This document shows positions 10,801 to 20,746 of a stretch of DNA of 64,000 nt, one piece after another. Source of the DNA: Ichthyophis bannanicus (Eukaryota > Chordata > Amphibia > Gymnophiona > Ichthyophiidae); the NCBI GenBank assembly GCA_033557465.1, contig CM066033.1:590704438-590768437 (forward strand). The letters run 5' to 3'. Position 1 is the first letter of the stretch; each line of letters begins with the position of its first letter. The translations under genes and the position numbers were made by a program. The notes beneath the pieces were generated by a model. The model was not told the origin of the DNA, made no database searches, and saw only the letters and a program-made list of their open reading frames with translations.

Positions 10801-11540
10801 TTTCTTTTTCCGCTTCTGGGCAACTCCGGGCAGCCATCTGCTCTCCTCAGTCCGAGGATTGAGCCCGCCGGAGCATCGGTCCACCCCCGGTGCACGTGCT
10901 GACCAATCGGGTCAGCTGGAGCTCTTCAAAGGCGAGCGCTGATCGAGCGCATCCTTTTTCCACTTCTGGGCAACTCCGGGCAGCCATCTGCTCTCCTCAG
11001 TCAGAGGATTGAGCCCGCCGGAGCATCGGTCCACCCCCGGTGCACGTGCTGACCAATCGGGTCAGCCGGAGCTCTTCAAAGGCGAGCGCTGATCGAGCGC
11101 ATCCTTTTTCCGCTTCTGGGCAACTCCGGGCAGCCATCTGCTCTCCTCAGTCTGAGGATTGAGCCCGCCGGAGCATCGGTCCACCCCCGGTGCACGTGCT
11201 GACCAATCGGGTCAGCCGGAGCTCTTCAAAGGCGAGCGCTGATCGAGCGCATCCTTTTTCCGCTTCTGGGCAACTCCGGGCAGCCATCTGCTCTCCTCAG
11301 TCCGAGGACTGAGCCCGCCGGAGCATCGGTCCACCCCCGGTGCATGTGATGACCAATCGGGTCAGCCGGAGCTCTTCAAAGGTGAGCGCTGATCGAGCGC
11401 ATCCTTTTTCCGCTTCTGGGCAACTCCGGGCAGCCATCTACTCTCCTCAGTCCGAGGATTGAGCCCGCCGGAGCATCGGTCCACCCCCGGTGCACGTGCT
11501 GACCAATCGGGTCAGCCGGAGCTCTTCAAAGGCAAGCGCC
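10801..11540 (+). repeat. Five tandem 150-bp monomers 5' of the L2 LINE
   Basis: Copies begin with 'tttttccgcttctgggcaac' at about 10,804, 10,954, 11,104, 11,254 and 11,404, an exact 150-bp period with a few substitutions. Each contains 'gctgaccaatcgggtcagc', a short palindrome with a CCAAT box at its centre, and GC-rich stretches. The last copy passes into a GC-rich segment and then the L2 leader. Such arrays 5' of LINEs act as promoter monomers in mouse L1; the same role here is inferred. The array could instead be an independent expansion in the DIRS-1 Gag region. Confidence 0.85.
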
Positions 11541-12120
11541 GCTCAGGCGCCCGCGCCTGAGGGCCTCGCCAGAGGGCCCTTTGGCGTGGCCCTTAGGCGG
11601 AGGCATCCTCGGAGGCTGTCTCACGTAGTAACCAACGTCTCCAAATGAAAACACGCTCAAGCTTTTCCCACCCAGCTCGTCGCAGATAGACTTACCCTAC
11701 TCCACAACTGCAACACGATCTTTGACCACTATTGGTCTTCTATCTATACTCAAGATTCTTCCATCAAACCTCAAAACAGCTGTTACTAAAGTCTCTGATC
11801 CTTGACCTCATCAATCTCTCGACCATACACTCAAACTAACCATCGTGTTGCAAGATAATCTACGACTCAGGAATAATCCCGGTAACTAAGTTTTTATTCC
11901 GTTTCTCTGTCTTTTAATAATAATATGCAAGGTGTCTAAATAAAGCAAACTGAATTTATATTTGCCGATCTACCAGAACCTGTCAGTTGACATGACACCT
12001 ATTAACAGCAATGTGTATTAGATTTCCATGCTATATCTTTTACTATCCCACTCTTGCGCTAGCTTCCCTGTTTACCTACTGCCAAAGCTGACCTCCTGTC
12101 TAGCCTGATACTCCGGCCCA

Positions 12121-12370
12121 CAGAAACTGCTTATGCTGGTAACATTGTTTCTATGTCTAGCCACTGTCGGAGATAACATTGTAAGTCAACATCTAGCTAA
12201 TGTATGAGCTAACACTGTATTTCTTCTGTCTGAGGCAACATTGTATTCAACATTTAGCTACTGCCTGAGGTAACACTGTTCACAACTGCTAGCAACTGCC
12301 TGAAATAATATTGTTAACTACTTAAAGCTATTGACAGAGGTAACATAACTCACTAATTCTAGCCACGGAC
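12121..12370 (+). repeat. Degenerate 36-bp repeats in the L2 leader
   Basis: About seven imperfect units follow the pattern ctagc-actg-ctgaggtaac-a-tgtt, for example starting at 12,157, 12,193 and again near 12,250-12,340. They lie 140-390 bases upstream of the ORF2 start and are much more diverged than the 150-bp monomers. Role unknown. Confidence 0.6.
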
Positions 12371-12505
12371 TCCTCCTACTTGCAATATGTTCTAACTTAA
12401 TGTACTGAATTGAAGACATACCATTCTAGCTCACACCAAATTACCTTTGCATAGATAGATATTCATACTCTGCACAGATATCTCTCCAAAAGCCTCAACC
12501 CCAAA

Positions 12506-15500
12506 ATGGCTCTTACAAATTACCCTATACTAAAACTACTTTACATTACCATCACCATAACAACATTAATCATCCTGACCCACAGCCTAAACAACAATAA
12601 CGTCAATAACATCCCAATCATACATAATACACCAAGATTTAACCCCTCTCCATGGAATCACCACCATCCCAAAGTAAATTCTCACAGACTAATTCACATA
12701 AATTATACCTTACCTCACCATTTAAATAACCATAATGTCATCACAAACTCGAAACCATTATCAATTCTATTAATAAATGCTAGATCAATGAAAAATAAAC
12801 TTCCTATATTCACAGACATTCTAAATGACCAAAAACCAGATATACTGTGTGTCACAGAGACATGGTTAACAGATACTGATAATGTCTTTATAAACCAGCT
12901 AAAAAACAATGAATACGATCTTGCATATACACATAGAAATCACAAAAAAGGGGGTGGTGTACTAATGATGACAAAAAGTACTTTAAAAGCCAGACAACAG
13001 TCATCTAACTTATCTTCAAACATAGACACTATCATTATGAAAATAGGCCATCTTAGAATTTGTCTAATTTACAGACCACCTGATCAACAATCAGAAAACC
13101 TAGATACCTTAATCGAATTCCTAAGTTTCTCCACTGACAAAAATCCAATTATAATGCTTGGTGACTTTAACCTTCCCTCACTGCCAGCTTCATATTCTAC
13201 CTTCTTTTTAGAATCAATAATAGACATGGATTTCCACCAAATAATTAACACTAAAACACACAACAAAGGAAATATACTCGACCTTGTCCTCCTCCCGGAA
13301 GCAATCTATAATTCATTTAACCCTAACTCACTCAAATGCTCTCCAATACCATGGTCAGACCATCACCTTATTAACTTTAACATTACAACCAACATCTCAA
13401 CAGACAAAGGTAGACCAGCACAGATCCCAACCCCAAGATTCAAAAAATTTAATGAAGAAGAGTTTCTGGATTTAATAATCCCCCACCTAGACACTTCACC
13501 ACATGACCTGGATGAAACGGTAGAGAAATGGCATAAAACTGTAAGTAATGCAGCCACTAATAAAAATGTCAATAGAAAGAACATACATACCAGAGTTGGT
13601 AATGCCCCTTGGTTTAATAACACCCTAAAACAAATGAAAAAAACACTAAGAAAAGCAGAAGTTAAGTGGCGTAAATGCAAAAACACCATTAATAATGAGA
13701 TATACCACAATCAACTTAAAAATTATAAGGAAGCAATGGACACTGCTAAGAAAAATTACCATGCTTCCATCCTAACAAACTCATTAAACAGACCAAGAGA
13801 ATTATTTTCAATTGTACAAAAACTAACGAGTAACGCTAACAATGCCAGCAATGATATAACTGAAATCTCTCCACAGATTCTAGCTAATTACTACATAAAT
13901 AAAACTAAGCTCCACCCAACTTTACCTAACTCCACACACACATATCAAAACCACTACAAAGCCGAATGGTCTGAATTCAACCCCATAACCAAGGATATAC
14001 TCAAGAACACTGTTTTAAATCTAAACACAACAACATCTAACCTAGATCCATGCCCAGTATCTTGGCTAAAGAACACTCTCCCAAGTTTATCTTCCTTCAT
14101 ACTCCCTATAATCAATTTATCCCTTAAAACTGGATATTTACCCCCATCACTAAAACATGCCCTGATCCGCCCAATACTCAAAAAGGCCACCCTTGACAAA
14201 ACATTGCCGAATTCCTACAGACCTATTTCTAGTATTCCTTTCATGGCAAAACTAATAGAGAAAGTTGTACAAATTCAGACTCAAGAACACAGACGCTTCA
14301 GCCCCTCTCGATGAACAACAATATGGGTTTTGCCCTCGCCATGGTGTCGAGACACTCTTAACAGTACTCATCGACACACTTGTAAAAGGAATAGATAATC
14401 CCAAGCAAGCCTTTTTACTCCTATTCATCGATATCTCTGCAGCATTTGACAGCGTAAGCCATTCTTTAATGCTCATGAAACTCAAACAAATAGGAATAAA
14501 ATCAACTGTACTTAATTGGTTCACTTCTTACCTAAGCAATAGAACACAAACAGTACAAATCGGTAACCTTACATCCAAGACGTACAACCAGGAACTAGGT
14601 CTCCCTCAGGGTTCGGCACTGTCAGCCCTCCTATTTAATATCTACATAAAGCATGTCTGTAATATATTTAAAAAATTCAACGTTTACTATCATTTATATG
14701 CAGACGATATAATGATGTACATTCCATTTACAATCCCCAATATACCAATCCAATTACTCATAGACTGTTTTAATGAACTAACTACCTGGCTAAATGAAAA
14801 TAATCTCTACATCAATCATGCAAAAACAGAAGCCCTAATTGTAACAAAAAACCGCTCATACTCACCCCCCACACATATCTCTCTGCAAAATCAAGTAATC
14901 AAAATAAAAAATGAAGTACGATATCTAGGTGTAATACTTGACACACACCTTATCATGGAAACACATATAAGAAACACAACGAAGAAAGTATACTTCAAAC
15001 TTAAAATCCTAAAGCAGTTAAGCCCACTAATGCACCTTCAAGACTTCCAGCAAATAATACAAGCCATAATTACGCCTCACTTCGACTTTGCAAATCTAAT
15101 ACTTCTAGGCACAACAAAACAAAATTTGAAAAGACTTCAAATTGCACAAAATGCAGCAGCCAGGACCATTATGAAGATCCCCCCATTTCAACATATCACT
15201 CCGATACTGGAGACCTTACACTGGCTACCGATACAAAGCCGAATAGTATATAAAACTCTAACAACTACCTTCAAAACTCTAAACAATTTGGCACCACCCA
15301 CTCTATCCAACCTCATCACTAAAGAACCTGCTAAAAACTTACACATGAGAGATCATACAAACAAATTAAGGACTCCGAAAGAATTTATAAAAGCAAGAAA
15401 GACAACAAACAAAAAAGCATTCTCACATGCTGCCCCCATTCTATGGAACGCCCTTCCAGATGAAATGAGATCACTTTTAGAGATCAAAGAATTCCGTAAA

Positions 15501-15575
15501 AAACTCAAAACGCACCTGTTCACCTCACACTACGGATCTTTGCCAAGCACACCTCCCCAGCTAGAAAATGGATAA
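12506..15575 (+). pseudogene. L2 ORF2: endonuclease and reverse transcriptase, one frameshift
   Basis: The protein would nick the target and copy L2 RNA. Frame one (12,506-14,314) starts MALTNYPILK. It carries an APE-type endonuclease: 'INARSMKNKLPIF', 'VTETWL', 'KKGGGVLMM', 'LIYRPP', 'LGDFNLP' and 'WSDHHLINF'. RT follows with 'ALIRPILKK' and 'SYRPISSIPFMAKLIEK'. A frameshift near 14,265 passes to frame two (to 15,575) with 'LDEQQYGFCP', 'LFIDISAAFDSVSH', 'LGLPQGSALSALLFNIY' and the catalytic 'YADDIMMY'. The C-terminus has 'LHWLPIQSRI' and 'LKTHLF', which place it in L2. With about 1020 codons it is near full length. Confidence 0.85.
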
Positions 15576-15904
15576 TACCATGTCAGTTTCCCATAAACCA
15601 AACTGAATTGATTTGACAAATGATGTGAAACTCCAAATGCTTATGATCCTTAAATGTCACATACAACACTGTATCTTTTACTCATTTTGTGCCCTGTAAA
15701 TAGTTCTTGCATGTATCTTTTACCCATATTGTTCCCTGTAAATAGTTCTTGCATGTTCCATGTAATATAATATAGTTGTCATGGTTTTAAGCTGTTCACT
15801 GTAAAAACAGACGCCTGCCTGTTATGTTTTGTTCCATGTAAACCGCATTTGATCATTGGAAGATGCGGTATATAAGAAACTGTTAATTAAATTAAATTAT
15901 TTAT

Positions 15905-16509
15905 TATTACATATAATACAGCTGTGCAGAGAAACAGGCATTGCAGAGGCGTAAACAAAAATCAAGGTAGGCTTAGGGAAACAGAAGACTCTTCAAAGAA
16001 AAGGGGTTTTGAAACTCCCTGTGCCTTCACAGCATGTTTAAATGTTTTGAAATGGCTGCCCCGAGCTGTTCCCTCCAAAAACAACACTGAAGAGAAATCC
16101 CTCCTGACTTTCAAAATGGCCGCTGGCACAGAAAAACTGCAAAATAAAAGTTCCCTAAGCTCTAAAAACCTTAAAAATGCAGCGAGATCACTGGGGAAGA
16201 GGCAAGGAGTGCTGCTAGCAACTTCAAAATTCAAATCCTGACGAACCCTGAATCACCAGAAACGGAGGGGAGAAGGAAACTGTCAGTTATTCACTGTGCT
16301 GGTACAGAGGAGCTGAGTTCCCATGGAGAAGAGAAACTTTCAAAGTCAGTGTAAGGTAATTACAGCGACTGAAAGGTAGGGAAATTAGAATTTGATCCCT
16401 CTGCAGCCACTTAGACCCTCATGGCAGGGGCTGGAAGGTGTTTCTGGAGAAAAGGGGAGCTGCAGAGACAGTGAAATCAGAAGCTCAAACCCTGTTGTAT
16501 TGCTGATTA
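15905..16509 (-). other. DIRS-1 5' untranslated region
   Basis: Between the L2 tail and the right inverted repeat. On the minus strand it has a 90-codon frame (15,962-16,234) with no domain. Two copies of an 'aatggc(c/t)gc' motif recur near 16,050 and 16,115. Its place between terminal repeat and Gag makes it the leader of DIRS-1. Confidence 0.45.
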
Positions 16510-16654
16510 CAATACTGAGGGAGACCCCTAGGGGTAGGACCATATCACCAGAGTCCAGCCTATCAGAGCTCTGGTAGAATTCTCTGTCTCCAAGATCTGC
16601 TGGCAGGGGGACACAACCCGTTTGTCTGGACTGGTCTAGCAGTATGAACTGGAA
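16510..16654 (-). repeat. DIRS-1 right terminal repeat
   Basis: Inverted copy of 4765-4899, ending ggtctagcagtatgaactgg next to AA and the L1 flank. The last 35 bases are complementary to the right half of the ICR at 5185-5223. Confidence 0.85.
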
Positions 16655-16915
16655 TGGCCATTAACATCAACTATGGATTTGTGCAGTGACCGTGCCAGGC
16701 TTCTTTTCAACAAAATTGCTATTCCCCACTGCCAAGTGTTTAAAAGATGCGCATATTAGTTCTCCAGCCTATGCCCTCCTCAGCTTCATATGGTCATTTA
16801 GAGACAAATGCATCTCCTATGGTAACACATCATCATTTTTTTTGCCTGTTAAGATATGCCAGGATCTTTGTTCTTTTTACAGGGGAGTAGATACCATCAA
16901 CATTTAATATCACAA
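16655..16915 (-). pseudogene. L1 endonuclease N-terminal relic
   Basis: The minus strand encodes 'ILNVDGIYSPVKRTKILAYL', the start of an L1 APE endonuclease (family pattern NVNGLxSPxKRxKILxYL). Stops follow, then 'VDVNGHY' at the DIRS-1 edge. The frame resumes as 'MLLLGEVV' on the other side at 4724, which fits the family's 'GRYIxLxG' strand. This is the upstream half of the L1 at 3640-4724. Confidence 0.65.
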
Positions 16916-17398
16916 TAATTTTTTTCCTCAGAAATTCCATACTTCTCAAAGCCTTCTCGAGAACCCAATCTCTGCCCTGGAGGACTCCTAGCCAGACCTC
17001 CAGAACTCTTGCATCAAGGACTCCAGCAACTTATTTACGTCTCTCCTATCTTAAGCATACACCCCCCCCCCTTCAAACACAACCCCATTCCTTATATTCC
17101 CCCTTTCTCCCTGTTCCTTACCACCACCATCACTCACTCAATCTTCACATTGACACCACACTCAATATTCACTACTCCTATCAACCTTCCCCCACCCCAT
17201 TCAGAACCTCTCTGAATAACCAGATAAGGATTCCCCATATTCTACACCCACTCCTCCACAGCGATTCAATTTAAGAGAATGTTAATCTCTTAGCCCTACA
17301 CCCTTCTCTCTTCCCTTGGCTTTCTAGCAGAGCCATAATGTGAATCTCATGATTTCTACAGTGACTTATTAATAGGCTTTACCCTGCAGTGCATTAAA
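16916..17398. other. No recognised feature
   Basis: C-rich sequence with 'cacccccccccc' near 17,060. No ORF1 of the neighbouring L1 can be recognised. Confidence 0.35.
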
Positions 17399-18713
17399 AA
17401 CATAACCCAAGACAAGTGGCAGAGGTATGGGATGGGGTTAGGGTGCAGGGTTGTAAGGGAAGGGGGAGGGGGTTCTCGTTGGTAATGTCATGGAGGGGGT
17501 GTAAAGCTTTTAGGCCGGGATGGGAGGGGGGGGGGTGGTATGATGAATGGACGAGTAAAGGGATGGTGTGTTTTTTTCAATTAATGGATGGGGAGGAAAT
17601 TATGAGCTTTGAGGAGGTCAAGGAGGATTACGGGTTGGCTGAGAAGGATAGGTTTGCGTATGTGCAGGTGTCGTCCTTCCTTGCAAGGAGTAGGTGTGGA
17701 GGAAGCTTAGGGGGGGAGCTATCGGATATCGAAGCTACATGGGTTGGAAAGGAGGGGTCAAAGGGGATGTTCTCTGCCCTATATAAGGGGATTAGGAGAG
17801 GGGAGGGGGTGAAGTTTCGATATATGCGCGAATGGGAATGGGATATGGGGGTGACAGTGGATGGCCCAGCATGGAAGAAGGTATGGGATCAGATCAAGAA
17901 GGCTCCGTGGTCTAGCAGTATCCGGGAAAACAATTATAAAATTATGCTTAGATGGTACTACACCCCCGAAAGATTGCATGTTTCCGGGGGTTAGGGCGGC
18001 ATGTTGGAGGGAATGTGGGGAGGTGGGTACCTTTTGGCATATTTGGTGGGGATGTGTAAAGATACAAGTTTTCTGGGGAGAGATTAGAGGGTGGATATGG
18101 GAGAAGTTGGGGGAGGAGGTGGACATGGCTCCGGGGATATTTTTGCTTTCTTGGTGGGGAGAAGGGCAGGGGAAGGGAGGGAGGGGATTGGCGGCATGTC
18201 TAAGTGCAGCACGGTGCACGGTGGCAGCTGCGTGGAAGTGGAGGGAGGCCCCAAAGCTGGAGGAATTTGAGGGGAGAGTGAGACATAAATTACTGATGGA
18301 ACGGTTAACGGCGGTGCGGAGGGAGAAGGGGGACAGTTTGCAGCGAGGTGGGGAAAGTTTTTGCAAGCATTGCAGTAGGCTTGGGGGGGGGGGGGGGGGT
18401 AGGGGTAGGCGGGAGCCAGGGGGAGCGGCTTAATGAATAGCTCTAATGCAAAGGATAAGGGGTTAGTAGGGGGGGATCAGTGGACTATGGTTGTAATGTT
18501 TCTGGGGGATAGGAGTAGCTCACTGTCTTTACGGGAGTTTAGGGAAATGTCCTGTCTTGGGTTGGTGGATTGTATTGTAACAGAGAGGGAGTATTGGGTT
18601 AGGGGTACAATGTTATGGGTACGCCTGTTATATATTAATGTTTGTATTCTGGAAGTGTTCAATACAAGAGTTTATAATAATAAATTAAAATTTAAAAAAA
18701 TAACATAATCCAA
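17399..18713 (+). mobile_element. 5'-truncated L1 with 12-bp target-site duplication
   Basis: An insertion of about 1.3 kb ending in an A-rich tail (18,678-18,701). It is flanked by aacataacccaa (17,399-17,410) and aacataatccaa (18,702-18,713), one mismatch in 12. It holds the last third of ORF2. The flanking duplication, A-rich tail and 5' truncation are hallmarks of L1 target-primed insertion. It is G-rich on the plus strand, unlike its surroundings. Confidence 0.75.
17416..18433 (+). pseudogene. L1 ORF2 C-terminal region (one frameshift)
   Basis: Two frames (17,416-17,994 and 17,861-18,433) join near 17,980. The first has 'FAYVQVSSFL' and 'SSSIRENNYKIMLRWYYTPE', the second 'CWRECGEVGTFWHIWWGC', the conserved C-x3-C-x7-H-x4-C knuckle of the L1 ORF2 C-terminus, followed by 'IQVFWGEI'. 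This domain binds nucleic acid and is needed for L1 mobility. RT and endonuclease are lost by 5' truncation. Confidence 0.75.
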
Positions 18714-19548
18714 CACCTACCACTCCACTTCCCATATACTACAATCCATCTTAGTGTGCCATGACCTCCTTATCAAGCCATCAGCACATCTTCTCAGAAG
18801 ATCACTGCCATTCACTTGTGCCTTCCCAGTCCATAGCATGTTCACCTCACATGCCACTTACCTTTAAGGCTTTAATGCTCTGAAGCTGCAATGGGATATC
18901 TTAGTCATTCAAAAGGCCCAGTTTTCATATCCCCATCATGTCCAAACAGGCCCAGCATCTGACAATAAGGCCTCCTTATATTGTCCACAGTCCATTGCTC
19001 TGGCCACTCTAATGTCCACCAAAGTCTTTTGCACCTCTGTTTCACTTTTTCACAGCCACCAGTCCCATACTCTTTCCCTCATACAAACTGATTAGTACTT
19101 AAGCCACTCAAACCTTAGAATACTTCCAAACACCAGAGTCCAAAATTGCACTTTCCTGGTATATCATCATCACTAATCAAGTCCAAGTTGTCTTTTGTTT
19201 AGTTGTTTATTCACTATGTGGTTGGTACATCCCTCACTTCTTCCAGCCTCCACATGAACTGCCACAGATCCTCAGGTTTTCCAAACAATTTTGTTGAATT
19301 TTTTATAAAACACTCTCACATTCTCCAAATAGTGCAAACTGAAGCAAAGCCCCTTGTTAGAAAGCTGTGAATAGTATAGCGTCATTGCCGATCCCTACAC
19401 CATGACAGGAGCATAAAATTCTCCAAATAACGACAGCTTGGTTTCTCTCCATTCTAACCCCTTGGTCCTTTTATAAGCTTTCTTCAGTGCTCTCCTCTAC
19501 ATCTTTCTGTCCTCAAACATGGGAAAGAATTTGTAACTTTCGCACACC
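18714..19548. other. No recognised feature
   Basis: Unassigned sequence between the L1 insertion and DIRS-2. A minus-strand stretch near 19,440-19,530 reads 'ALKKAYKRTKGLEWRETKL' without stops but I cannot place it in a family. Confidence 0.35.
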
Positions 19549-19550
19549 AA

Positions 19551-19713
19551 ATAGAAATTACACTTACCTGGTAATTGTCGTTCCTTGAGTGACGACAGTT
19601 TAGTCCTCTACTTCTGGGTTGTGCACCTCTTCCTGCAGCTAGGAGACTGGGCATGTCAAAGTCGTGACATCACTGGATATAGCCTGCTGGTATCTCCCAT
19701 CAGCCTCCAGTGT
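19551..19713 (-). repeat. DIRS-2 left terminal repeat
   Basis: Begins atagaaattacacttacctg. Inverted counterpart at the right end 26,706-26,837. The first 55 bases are complementary to the ICR at 20,055-20,105. Confidence 0.8.
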
Positions 19714-20049
19714 ACTATTGACAAAGCAAACTCAAAGGAACAACAAATAAGCAACTAAACCATAACTTTAAATAACTCCCCATTCCTCAACCGGAGGAGC
19801 CTTTTTAACCGTATCCGTCTTATATTTTCTTTTTTCTTTTTTTTTTTTTAACTTTACATTCATGTCCCCCCTATGCAAACACGTATCCTATACCATCACC
19901 TCGTTTAAATAAGAGAAAAGAAAGAAAGAACAGAGAGGGATACTCACTGCGATCTAGAAACTGAAAGGATCTGTCTACTCCTTGAGATTGATGCTCCACG
20001 CCGCCTGAAAATAAACTCTGAAGAAATCACACTCCTGGGCGGGAATGAG

Positions 20050-20147
20050 GACTAAACTGTCGTCACTCAAGGAACGACAATTACCAGGTAAGTGTAATTT
20101 CTATTTCCTTATCGTTCCTCCGGTTTAGTCCTCTACTTCTGGGATGT
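20050..20147. repeat. DIRS-2 internal complementary region
   Basis: The complement reads the right end (ggaggaacgataaggaa) joined to the left end (atagaaattacactta). It follows the DIRS arrangement seen in DIRS-1, at the same distance (about 0.5 kb) from the left end. Confidence 0.8.
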
Positions 20148-20187
20148 AACAGAGCAGTAATCATTGGGAGGGACCTATCCAGCCAAC

Positions 20188-20746
20188 TCACCACATCGCC
20201 GACCCAGAACAGGCCTCCTTTACTTCCAAAACATTTAGGCGGTAGAGGTTACTGAGGAAATGAAGAGACGACCTGGAAGCTGCTCTACCAATCCCCCCTG
20301 CTGGAATGACACAGTGATTCACCCATGAAGCCGCTTGTGCCCTGGTAGCAAGAGTCAGAACGCCCCCCGGAATCATACAACCTCGCCAGCAGAAAGATGA
20401 GGCAACCAGCGCCTTAACCCAGTGCGCAATGGCCGCCTTCGCTGCTGCTTCCCCGTTGTGGGGACCTCCAACCAGCACACAAAAACAAAGAAACGAACAT
20501 CGCACCCTGCATGTTATGTTTCCTATTGGCATAAGCTACGAATAAAAACCTCCCCTTCCAGAAAAACCGAGAACTGGAAGAGAAATCAATAGGCTCAGGA
20601 GAAAAATCAGATACCACCTTTTGGAAGGACGACAGGACTGCTCGCAAACACCACCCTCTATCCAGAAAGGGTGAAAACGGCTCATTACATGACAACGCCT
20701 GAAACTCCGAAACTCGTCGCACCGAACAACGAGGTATCAAAGCCAC
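20188..20746 (-). pseudogene. DIRS-2 tyrosine recombinase (broken)
   Basis: The frame at 20,414-20,746 contains 'VRRVSEFQALSCNEPFSPF' (first arginine box). The frame at 20,188-20,532 contains 'LTLATRAQAASW', where the HxxR box reads TLATR and the His appears lost, and 'RSSLHFLSNLYRLNV' around the tyrosine. The shift between frames and the missing His suggest it is dead. Placement next to the ICR is normal for DIRS. Confidence 0.65.

Larger units (their letters stand above)
11541..15900 (+). mobile_element. Long L2-type LINE inserted in DIRS-1
   Basis: This unit has a 960-bp leader, an ORF2 with only one frameshift (12,506-15,575), and a 3' UTR. The UTR ends in 'tgtaaaccgcatttgatc', 'gatgcggtatataag' and an AT-rich tail. 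If the 150-bp monomers are its promoter, the element starts near 10,801. It separates the DIRS-1 Gag region from the DIRS-1 5' end. The nearly intact ORF suggests it is younger than most neighbours. Confidence 0.8.
4725..16654 (-). mobile_element. DIRS-1: DIRS-type tyrosine-recombinase retrotransposon, minus strand, with nested insertions
   Basis: DIRS elements copy through a circular DNA intermediate and insert with a tyrosine recombinase (YR), without duplicating the target. Here the ends carry inverted repeats (4765-4899 against 16,510-16,645). An internal complementary region near 5126-5223 matches both ends joined, as in DIRS1. On the minus strand, from 5' to 3', come Gag-like sequence, RT, RNase H, a methyltransferase-like segment and YR, all broken by frameshifts. 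A CR1 (7289-8964), a short L2 tail and a long L2 (about 10.8-15.9 kb) sit inside. An AA dinucleotide is shared by both ends (4725-4726 and 16,653-16,654). Removing the element rejoins an L1 endonuclease. Gag limits are uncertain. Confidence 0.85.

Noticed and set aside
10801..11540. CRISPR-like array
   Set aside because: The 150-bp units are contiguous near-identical repeats without unique spacers, in a vertebrate element context.
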